Source: Rhizomys pruinosus (lineage: Eukaryota > Chordata > Mammalia > Rodentia > Spalacidae). Taken from it: DNA of 64,000 bases. The stretch is taken from assembly GCA_009823505.1 (NCBI GenBank), contig VZQC01005558.1, positions 818,365 through 882,364 of the forward strand, in the 5' to 3' direction. Below, piece after piece: positions 34,395 through 44,162 of this stretch. Under the pieces are notes generated by a model. The model was not told the DNA's origin. It worked only from the letters and a program-made list of their open reading frames with translations, and did not search any database. Numbering within the stretch: the first letter of the stretch is position 1; every line of letters starts with the position of its first letter. A program made the position numbers and the translations under genes.

Positions 34395-35188
34395 CTAATT
34401 TTTTTCAAGTCCACAGATTAACTCCAACACAGTGATAGTGGCTGACTTTAATAGTCAAGTCTCACTAATGTTAGGTCATCCCGGAAAAAAAAAAAAAGTA
34501 AATAGAGAAATTCTGGAGTCACATGATATCATAAATGCAATGGAGCCAGCAGACAACCACAGAACACTCCACCCAAACACTAAAGAACACAAATTATTCT
34601 CAATATGCCATGGAACCTTCTCCAAAATTAACTGCATATTAAGAGACAAAGCAAGTCTCAACAAATAGAGGAAAACTGAAATAACATCTTGTATTCTCTG
34701 TGTCCACGATGGAATAATGCTAAATAGCAGCAACAATAAAAATTACAGAAAGTACACAGATTAATGGGGACTAAAAAAGACTCTACGAATGATAATTGGG
34801 TCAACAAAATCAATATAAGGGAATCAATAAAATTCCTAGAATGGAACGAAAACAAAACACAACTTGTCAAAATCCATGGGATGAAATGAAGGAACTCCTA
34901 AGAATTAAGTTTATAGTTGTAAGTGCCTACATCAGAAGAAAGTTCAAGGGATTTTACCAGGCATGGTGGTATACACCTTTGATCCTAGCACCTGGGATAA
35001 AGGACAGTCTTGTCTACATAGAAAGTTCCAGGCCATCTAGGGCTACAGGGAGACCATGTCTTAAAAAATTGTTTAGAGAAATCTCAAATTAACAACTGTA
35101 TAAGTCATCATAAAGCTTTAGAAAAATGAGAACAAATCAAATCCATATTAGTAGATGAGAAGATATATCAAAATCAGGCCTGAAATTC
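34395..35188 (+). mobile_element. Old L1 ORF2 fragment
   Basis: Diverged ORF2 sequence of the late endonuclease and following region: 'gtggctgactttaatag' (GDFN-like), 'catggaaccttctccaaaat' (FSKI block) and 'gaatgataattgggtcaaca'. Stops break every frame. A B1 sits at 34954-35069, after which ORF2 continues. Confidence 0.75.
34954..35069 (+). mobile_element. B1 SINE, internally deleted
   Basis: 'accaggcatggtggtataca' head, 'atcctagcacctggga', then a jump to 'gtctacatagaaagttcca' and the end of the body. The middle third is missing. Confidence 0.8.
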
Positions 35189-35189
35189 A

Positions 35190-35630
35190 TGAGTTCTTAT
35201 TTCAATTTGTATGGATTTTATTGAGGATTTTTACATCTCCTTTTATCTGAGAGATCTCTCTGTTATTTTACTTTTTTGTTATGTATTTATCCGGTTTTGA
35301 ATCAAGATAAACATGGCCTCAGAGAAACAGTTCAGCATTACTCCTTCCCTTCCTACTTTGTACAACATTTTGAGAGATGTTGGTGTTATATCTTCCTTAA
35401 AGTTTTACAGAATTCAGCAGCGATGACATCTGGTACTGAAATTTTCTTTCTGAAGAGTCTTTAAATTACAGCTTCAATGCCATTGAATTGTTTAGGTTTA
35501 AATTATGTTTATCTTCTGGACTTAATTTTAGTAGGCCAAATGCATTAAAAAATCAATCCATTTGTTCTAGGTTTTCCAGGTTTTAGGAATATATGTTTTC
35601 AAAATATTCTTCCTTGTGCTTAGGGTCCTC
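35190..35630 (-). mobile_element. Old L1 ORF2 fragment, minus strand
   Basis: The reverse complement around 35380-35440 resembles the ORF2 block before the reverse-transcriptase core. Strongly diverged, so limits are approximate. Confidence 0.5.
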
Positions 35631-36189
35631 TATACGCATATACAGTCCTGGTAATGGTGCTCACAGTGGGGTCTTCCTGCCTCAATTACTGAAGTCAAGA
35701 CAATCACCACAGACATGCCCCCATGCCAACCTAAGCCAGACAATCCCAAATGAAACACTCAGGTGATTCTAAATTGTGTATTGTTGACAATTAAAGCTAA
35801 TTAGTATACCAGACCTTCTTATTGTGTATATCTGACATCTTGCCAATGATCTACGGTGGAGTGGTTCTTCTATGCTCATGATTTTGGGAGGTTTAAATAC
35901 CTCTTGTGTTTGACTATTGACTTTTTCCTCTAGGTTTGTAAATTTTTCTTCTATAATTTCATCAAATCGTCTAGTCCTTTTGTTTTTTTTTCCTCAGCTC
36001 TTTCCTCTACTCCATGGATTCTTAAGTTTGATCACTTGAATGCATCTTAGATTTCTTGCTAGCTTTGGTGGGTCCAATTAATTTTTTGTTTATATATGTT
36101 TGAATATATTATTTTTAAAAATTATTAATTCTTGCTAAAAAATGAGTTCCTCAGACTGACCATTTTATATACTTTATTTAATGTCTGGG

Positions 36190-36191
<2 letters not shown>
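35631..36191. other. Unassigned, possibly old repeats
   Basis: 35640-35810 has a repeat-like character ('aggtgattctaaattgtgta', 'gttgacaattaaagctaa') that I associate with old rodent LTR ends, but I cannot name it. The rest is T-rich and unassigned. Confidence 0.35.

Positions 36192-36231
<40 letters not shown>
36192..36231 (+). repeat. (GT)n microsatellite
   Basis: About 20 perfect GT units. Confidence 0.97.
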
Positions 36232-36577
36232 CTGCTTCGCAATCCATCTTGTCTCCCTATTTGGCTGGCCTTCCCCACACTCCTAGCAGAATGAATATAG
36301 CATTATTCAATACTGATCACTATAAAAAGCCTCTGTCCGGCATTTTCTTCATATTTAGTATTATTTGTATATAATAGCACATCTTTCATGTCTAGGGAAA
36401 AAAAGTTGCACAAATTGATGCTCAATGTATGAAAAAGACCTCAAGACTTAGGATATTATTTCTCAAGGATATGAGTAAAGAAAGCATCATAGATTCAAAA
36501 GATGGAGCAAAGATCTGAATAGAGACTTCACAGAGGAGGAGTTAGAGATGGCCGAGAAACATCTTAAGAAGTGTTCA

Positions 36578-36865
36578 GGGGCTGGAGGGATGGCCTAGCG
36601 GTTAAGAGCGACGACCGCTCTTGCAGAGGACCCGGGTTCGATCCCCAGCACCCACATGGCGGCTGAGAACCGTCTGTGACTCCGGTTCCAGGAGAACTCC
36701 AGTTCCAGGGGAATCCGAGACCGTCTTCTGACCGATCACGCGCGGCATCGCAACGTGACGAGCCGGGGTGCGCAGACCTGCCTGCAAGACAATACATTCA
36801 TACACATCAACTAATAAAAATAAATAAATAAATAAAAAAGTTAAAAAAAAAAAAAAAAAAAAAAG
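36578..36865 (+). mobile_element. B2 SINE, CpG-rich, probably young
   Basis: TSD 'aagaagtgt' on both sides (from 36566 and from 36866). B box 'gggttcgatcccc' is intact. Many CpGs are preserved ('gcgacgaccgctc', 'atcacgcgcggcatcgc') where other copies have TpG or CpA. Long A tail of 22. It carries the same internal duplication as the B2 at 20601. Confidence 0.95.
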
Positions 36866-37450
36866 AAGAAGTGTCATCATCTCTGCATAATTAAGGAAAG
36901 CAAATACAAACCACTCTGAGATATCAGCTTACTCCAATAAAACGGGCTAGGACGAGGAACACGGAATGATACCTTGAAGTGCTGGGAGGGGTTGTGGGGA
37001 AAGGGGGAAACTCATCCATTGCGGTAGGGAGATTGTACAACATTGTACAAGTCCACTTGGGAAAGCAGTGTGGAGAACCCTTATGAAAGCTCAAAGAAGC
37101 CTTTCCAGTTACCAGTTACATATCCAGCTTGCCTGGTAGTATACCCACAAGACATCAGATATGTCACAGCACTTACTGCAAAGATAACGAGCTGCACGAG
37201 CTATGTTTGTTGCAGCACTGTTCACATAGCAAAAAGCTGGAACCAGGACCCGAGGTGCCCTTCCACTGATGGTGGTATAGAGAAAATTGGTACATGTACT
37301 ACATATGGAGTCATGAGCAGTAAAGAAGACAAGACTCATGAAATTGGCAGGTAAATGAGATGGAGCTGGAAGACATTATGTTTAGTGAAGTAACGATGAC
37401 CGCAGAAAAACAAACGACAAATGGTGTTCCTCGCAATGTGGGATGCTAGT

Positions 37451-39860
37451 ACCAACAGACCCAGATATAAATATTCTCATGGAGAGGGATGCATCAGTAG
37501 AAGAGGAACAACAGACAAGACTGATCAGAAATGGAACGTGGTGAATCTGGGAAGGGGGGGACTGGGGGGAGAGGGACCAGGATGTATATTCGATTAGGCA
37601 TAATTTAATTGATTCGTGAGCTCAGCCAAGTACCCAGTTTTCGCACTAGACACTCGTCTACAGGACACATGGTGTTTTTAGGACTTAGTAAAGTAAACTG
37701 TATATTAAACAACTGGTTTAGATGCCTGATAAAAATGGTAATGCATCCTGAGATTAAAATGGAGAGTATAATTCGCTGTTGCCCACATTGCTTTACATAA
37801 AATCAGTAGAGCAAACATTTGGGTTGGCACATACAAAGTTCTCTAAAATTTCTCTGTTGTAACAGTAGTCCACCTTGTAGCATGTCTCGTTAAGGGATGA
37901 GTTTAATCAGTAAAATTAAGTTTGGCTCCCAACAATTAATCATGATATAGTCACTGGCCAAACAACATGGGTGAATTTGATGAAATCTCGTGCACTTGAC
38001 TCGCACCCGAATAGAGGTCAGTATAGATAACAAGGCTAGTCGCCTTCTGGTGGTCAGACTCAGACGCTAAAAAAAGGGGGGGATCAGAAAAGACATGAAA
38101 CTGTTCATCAAGAGCAGCCGTTGCAATTGGTCCAATCTTAAAACGTAACTATGGGGAAAAGACTTTGTCGTTTGTTCACAGGTAACAAAACGTCCCAAAC
38201 GTAACGGCTGAGAAAGATAAAAGATATCAGGTTGTGCAGTTGAGTAGGGGATGTACCGCAAAAAGTGGCGAACGCGAAAGGGCGGACACTCTGAAACATT
38301 CAAAGGAAGAAAGAGCCTCAGATTGCCATCAACATCGAAACCCCTCTGTGGATTCCTACATGTAACAAGCTAGTTATGAAGATGAGATCCATGTGAAAGC
38401 TTAACTTCTGGGTGCTCAAATGGTGTGTTAATATGAGAAGAACTTTCTTGCCTCCCCCCCATAGAAAGGAGAAATAATGGACGAATGATAGGTCCGTTCC
38501 CGAAAAACTTGGTAAGTGTGGAGACAACTGTATTCTAGAGTGTAATTCTTAATAAAACCGGGTAAAACTGCTACTTCTTTAATGACTTATGAGACATGGG
38601 GAACTGGTGGAAGGGATTACTCTCTGTTCAGAACCAAGATATAATACTAAAGTCCTAGGGGCTAGGCACTCAGACAGAATATATTAATACAGGAGCGCTT
38701 GACATCAGCAATGCGGATTGTTCTAGCCAGGTGGGATGTTGGCAGAGGGATCCAGAGGGCCCCACAGAAAGGTAAGGCTTGGCCCTTGCCTCTAAGTTGG
38801 ATACGTACAGGAGGAGAGGCAATAAGACCCTGCTGCCGAAGACCTGACGTTAACATGGGAGGGATGTAATTGGAGACCACACATGGGGGCAAAGTGTACA
38901 GATGGGCTCTGGAATGCCAGAGAGTGTTACCAAAGCCACTAAACCAATAAAGCAAATATGGGTCTCCCTGAATCAAGCAAGACTCCACCGTCAGCACCAG
39001 CTACACCTCACCTGCCTGGAAATACTGTGCAGCAGGAGGCAGACCATGTGCCTGTATATCCCAAATCTAATTGGCTATTGGCTTCTCCCTTGGAGAAATA
39101 ACCCATGGCTGATGCCACAAGCTTACAGCCTCTACAGTTAGGAGATGTATAGTGGCCACATTAAGACCCTGTCATATTTAACAGGGGGGAAAATTGGTAA
39201 TTCTATGGATTAACAATCCAATAACATGTGTCTATGCTAAAGTAACCTACCATACTATTAGTGCTGCTTAAATACCTATATATCTAATTGCTTGTTCTTC
39301 ATTAGTAGGATCGAAAGGTTATTCCTGGACAAACTGTCAGCCCATGAAAGGAAACAGCCAGAATTGACCAGAGTCAAGTCAACAGCACCAGAGAGAGTGG
39401 GACTGTTTTTTACCCCTCAGTCGCACCTGTGCCCATTTTCTAAGCCTAGGGAACAACCTGCGGAAGAGGGGGCGTGGTAGAATGTAAGGGCTGCGATTGG
39501 GTGGAATGGTGAAACTACAGCAATGTAGTCTGGACACTCATTTGAATCAACTTGATTGAACAAACAACCTGTCACCCCCATGGATGGTGGGGCTGTAGTG
39601 TTTGGGCACAACAGCCTGAGATAGGGTTTGTGGCATGAAAGGGATGCTGGTGTACCTGGCGATGGGATGATCACTTTAGTATGCGTAAAGAAGGAAAAAA
39701 AAAAAACTGAGAGAAAGATGCAGGACAGTTATGGCAGAATGCATGATCTGGGATGCGGTGGGGGTGGGGGGGAGGGAAAGGGAAATAAGCCTGAACTGAA
39801 TTGGAAAAAATGTATGAAATGCACAAAGCATCAATAAAAACTAATTTAATTAAAATAAAA
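37451..39860 (+). other. Long-type L1 3'UTR (about 2.4 kb)
   Basis: Shared collinearly with L1-A (950-3212), partly with 25920-28081, 3597-4305 and 19765-20477. The centre (about 38560-39600) is also homologous to the free-standing retroposon at 51505-52560. The proximal 150 bp and distal 150 bp look like ordinary L1 3'UTR (G-rich tract, AATAAA-like end), so the middle appears to be an addition. No conserved sense ORF is visible. Confidence 0.85.
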
Positions 39861-39876
39861 AAAGAAAGCATCATAG

Positions 39877-40184
39877 GCCTGAAGCAGAATTTTTACTAAC
39901 TTTTATTCATTCCAGAACTTCCTACAATGAATTTTTACTGGATTCTAACTCCCTCTGTTGCTCCTCCCCTCTATCCACTTTATAGAAGTGCTCCATTATT
40001 ATCTATCCTTTTCATTTGTTTATTTATTAATTCATGAAGTTATTTATTTAATTTTTGTCTTTTTTCCATAAGGATTTATTATTTATTTTATATTTTTATT
40101 AATGTTCAGTGTAGAGACTAATGGCTTTTGTTATAAGAATTTCATGCATACATATTGTACCATGCTCTTTTTGTTTTCCATTTT
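39877..40184. other. AT-rich unassigned DNA
   Basis: Target sequence flanking L1-E. Nothing else is recognised. Confidence 0.45.
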
Positions 40185-41038
40185 ATTTTTTATTTATTTT
40201 ATTGTTGTTAAACTTTTTACATAAGTCATATATCATTTGTCATTCAAATCCAGAGTCGCTCCCCCTTCCATGTCCCCCAGGCCACCCAAGTCCCTTCACT
40301 CTGCCCTACATGTCCTGCATCTTTTTCTGAGTCTTTCCAGAGTTTTTTTTTTTTTGTCTTTTAAAGGCTTACCAGTTCCAATCCATATCTCCCAATGCTC
40401 ATGGGTATGGGTCCACACCCTGGAATCTGGTCAACCTACCAGGCATCACACTCATAAGGAAACCTGACTTTCTCTCAACAGCCAATAGATCCTCAGCTAG
40501 GACTGGGGCTTCCTGCCTACCTCCCCCATGCATGTTAGGGCCCTGTCTGGTTTGGGTTTTCACAAGTCTTGTGTATACTGTCATACAAGCTCTGGTTTCA
40601 TATGCACAACCACCCTGTGGTGTACAGACAGGACAATTTCCTTGTATTCATCTACCACTCTGACTCTTACAATCTTTCTGCTCCCTTTTCCACAATGATG
40701 CCTGAGCCTTCAGAGGAGATGTGATAAAGGTGTTCCATTAGGGCTGAGCAATCGGGAGTGTCTTATTTTCTGCAGGTTGCCTATTTGTAGTGTCACTCAC
40801 CATCTGCTGCAAGAAGAATTTTCTCTGATGTGAGTTGAGAGAAATACTAATCTATGGATACAGCCATAAGTCATTGTAAATCAGTTTAATATTGTGTCTG
40901 TTTAGCAGAATGATGGCAGTAGTTTCTCCCCTCTGGTCTGTGTTTTTGTCTAGGAAGTGGTTCTTGCCCTGGTAAGAGTATCAAAAATGAAGTCCCTATT
41001 GTGAAGTGGGCTTTAAATCCAATTAGAAGGTGATTGAC

Positions 41039-41195
41039 GCCGGGCGTGGTGGCGCACGCCTTTAATCCTAGCACTCGGGAGGCAGAGGCAGGCGGATCTT
41101 TGTGAGTTCAAGGCCAGCCTGGTCTACAGAGTGAGTTCCAGGACAGCTGGGGGCTACAAGGAGACCCTGTCTCGAAAAGACTAAAAAAAAAAAAA
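41039..41195 (+). mobile_element. B1 SINE, near-intact
   Basis: Perfect 14-bp TSD 'agaaggtgattgac' (41025-41038 and 41196-41209). Head 'gccgggcgtggtggcgcacg' keeps its CpGs, indicating a recent insertion. Confidence 0.97.
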
Positions 41196-41545
41196 AGAAG
41201 GTGATTGACTTGTGCCACTATTGCACCAGTGAGCATATTTTATGAAGTTAATTGCCACTGAACCTCACAGCTTTCAAAGCTGGCCAAGGTTGATGATTAT
41301 TTTACCCTGTCAATAACATACATAGCACCTTCTGTTACTATGAAAGCTGACCAGCAGGGATGCAGCTCTGAGATCAGTAGTAGCCTGATGTTTCTTTGCT
41401 TGTTCTGTGCCTGAGATATCCAGTGTCTTTAGCAATGGTACTTCTAGTCCAGTTTTGGTGGTTAACCAAGTGCAGTGGCAATAGCCAGTATTGTTTGAGG
41501 ATCTGTGGGGTTTCTCTGGTCAACAAGTTCAAAAGTGGGAGCCCC

Positions 41546-41586
41546 CTGAGCTTTTGTCCAAAGCAGTTGGTCGTGATGCATATTGG

Positions 41587-41624
<38 letters not shown>

Positions 41625-41983
41625 GAAAGGACTGCATAGAAGAACTGACTGAAACAGTGAACTTCTGCTCAAAACAGTCAATGTCCTCATGGAGAATATT
41701 GAGAAAGACTGAGAAAGAGATGAAAAGCATGTTTGGCAGAATGCATGAGCTCTGGCGGGGTGGAGGAATGGGGGAGAACACGGGTCTAGATTTGTTAAAA
41801 AAAATAAATTTATGAAAAAGAAAGGAAGTTCCAGACTAAAAATCTTGGTTTTACTTTTCCTGTTAAGGAAAGCACATTTGATTTATAGATGTCTCTATAT
41901 ACAAGTCTGTAATTTTAATGTGGAAAACCAAGTTGTGAGTTTCTTTAAAGAATAAAGCTTAATTATTTTTTACTCTCTGAAAA
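41546..41983 (+). mobile_element. L1-G: short-3'UTR L1 end with 3' transduction
   Basis: Exact 15-bp TSD 'aaaagtgggagcccc' at 41531-41545 and 41984-41998. The insert holds about 270 bp of the short L1 3'UTR with (CAA)n (41589-41624) and a G-rich tract. The L1's own weak end (41797-41815) is followed by about 165 bp of non-L1 sequence, which ends with AATAAA (41951-41956) and a final A run from 41980. The non-L1 part lies inside the TSD, so it was copied from downstream of the parent L1 by read-through. Confidence 0.9.
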
Positions 41984-43466
41984 AAAAGTGGGAGCCCCAA
42001 CTATACTGGAAATCACTGTATAGACAAAAAAGCATTCAATGTGATAGAGACCCACCTGATTCTCCTCCCGAAATGCTAGTATTAAAGGTGTGCACCATCA
42101 TGCAGCGTTAAGCTCTTTTTATATTGTATATGTATACATCAAGAGACACTTCCATAGTATGTTTCCACATAACTCTTTCAAAAGGTCTTTAGAGTTAGTG
42201 GTCCCTCTTTTTACTGCCTCTTCTGCCTTACCCTCCCATTCTTCATCCCATCAAATTCATCTCATTATTCCTCTTTCCTATTTATATGGCTGCATTCTAT
42301 CTTTCCCATTAACCACTCCCTTTGGGACCATGTTGTTTCCTTACCACTGAGGATTTTCCAGTTGTACCATGCCTTTCTAAAGATTCAAAATTAGCATCTA
42401 TTTATAAGACAGAACATGTGACATTTGTCTTTCTGGGCATGGGTTAACACACTAGGATAATTGTTTCCTGTTCCAGTCCTTTAACTGTGAATTCTTCAAA
42501 ATATGATTTTTTTGTAGCAGCTGAATAATGTTCCATGTGTAAATGTACCATGCTTTAACCATTCATCAGTTGATGGACATTTAGGTGGTTGAATTTTATG
42601 GCTATTATGAATAAGGCAGCAATGACAATGGATGAATAAGTATCTCTGTGGTAGGATGTATAGTCCTTTGGTTATATGGCATGGCTACATCGTATGAGAG
42701 ATCTATTTTTAGTTTTTGAAAAATGTCCACAGTGATTTCTACTGTGGCTGCAGCAAACTGCACTCTCCCCAGCAGTGAATGAGTGTTCTCTTTCCCCACA
42801 CCCTCACTAGAATTTGTCATTTCTCTTAATGATAGCTAGTCTGACTGGAGTAAGATGAAATTGCAAAATAATTTTAGTTTACAATTCTCTGCTAGCTAAA
42901 TATGTTGAATGTTGAATATGTTTTAAGAATTTTATTATTTAAGAGCTCTGCTTACTTCCTTATCCAATTTTATATTTAGATATTTATTTTTCTGATGTTT
43001 AGGTTTTGAGTTCTTCATATATTCTAGATACTAACTCTCTATCAGATGAATACATGGTAAAGATTTTTAAGGGTGAAAATTCACTGGAATGATGGTATCC
43101 TGTAAAGTACAGAAGCGTTTTAAATTCATGAGGTCTCATTTGTCAGTTGTTGGGCTTAATGCTTGCCCTGCTGGGTTTTATTTAGGAATTCCTTCTGGTG
43201 CTTATAAGCTTGTATGTATTATCTACTTTTCCCTTATTAGATTAAAAGCACCAGCTCCATGTTGAGGCCCTTGATATATTTGGAGTTGAGGTTTATATAG
43301 GATGAGAGCTAAGGATCTAGTTTCATCTTCTATATTCCACTATTCAGTTTGATTAACACTATTTGTTGAAAATGCTGTGTCTTTTGACCAGTGTGTGTTT
43401 GGCCCTTTCATCAAAAAAACCAATGATTGTAAGTACAGGTACTTAAACCTAGGTCCTCAACAATTG

Positions 43467-43612
43467 TTTTTTTTTTTTTTTTTTTTTTTTTTTTTGGTCT
43501 TTTTGAGACAGGCTCTCCTCTCTGTAGTGCCCAGGCTGCGCGCGCTGAACTAACAGACGACTCTGTCTTGGCCGTTCTGCCTCCCATACGCTGTGATTAA
43601 AGGTGTTGAACT
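43467..43612 (-). mobile_element. B1 SINE, minus strand, poorly resolved
   Basis: A 29-base T run, then an inverted B1 body that is recognisable ('gagacaggctctcctctctg', 'gtgattaaaggtgtt') but has many local gaps. It marks the left limit of a low-accuracy block. Confidence 0.75.
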
Positions 43613-44162
43613 AGTATTCAATGTGCCATTTATTATATTGCCTGTTTTTATTACTGGATATCTCTGTAGTATAGTTTGAAACCAAGGATGGTGATATCTC
43701 CATTTTTTTGTTATTCAGGATTGTTTTGGATATCCTGTATTTTTCTGATCACATATGGTATTTGAGAATTTTTTTTTTAATTTCGTGAATGAAACTATGT
43801 GTGCGAAATTTTAATGAGGCCATTGCATTGTAAAAACTATGGGATTGCTCTTTGTCAGGATGGGCATTTTGACAACATTAATCTTACCAATCCATGAACA
43901 TGTGAGACATCCTTCTATTATCTTGTGACTTCATCAATTTTTTTCAATGTCTTAAAGTTTTTATTATACAATTACTTTGCTTTCATCATTAGAAGTGATT
44001 CCAACTGAGGCATGTTTAATGGTTTTCCAGGGCTATTGGTTGGAACAGGATAAATTTCCTCTTTTTTTTTTTTTTTTTGTCGATATGTTTGTCCTTGGTC
44101 TATAGTGTTGGGCTACTCTATTTGGGGTGTGGTAGTTTTTCTTTTTGCACATAACATTATTT

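Larger units (their letters stand above)
36493..39860 (+). mobile_element. L1-E: complete long-3'UTR L1 insertion, 5'-truncated
   Basis: Exact 16-bp TSD 'aaagaaagcatcatag' at 36477-36492 and 39861-39876. The insert starts in the ORF2 C-terminal region, reaches the ORF2 end near 37450, and continues through about 2.4 kb of 3'UTR to the G-rich tract (39752-39780) and A-rich tail. Because one TSD encloses ORF2 sequence and the whole 3'UTR, both came from one RNA. A B2 inserted later (36578-36865). The stretch 36870-39850 is dense in small indels compared with its siblings. Confidence 0.95.
40185..44105 (-). mobile_element. Old L1 (M3), minus strand
   Basis: The 3' end is at the left (inverted tail 40185-40260), then about 1.8 kb of old 3'UTR with blocks shared with 50640-50740 and 53890-54000, then ORF2 from about 42300 to 44100 read right to left (for example the inverted 'ccatcaactgatgaatggtt' near 42565). 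All frames are broken. It is interrupted by a B1 (41039), an L1 3' transduction (41546) and a B1 (43467). Confidence 0.85.

Noticed and set aside
38662..38997. Antisense open frame in the long L1 3'UTR, with similar frames at 2006-2341 and 3696-3962
   Set aside because: Similarity follows from shared DNA. The related retroposon (51600-51900) does not keep the frame and the copies disagree in reading frame.
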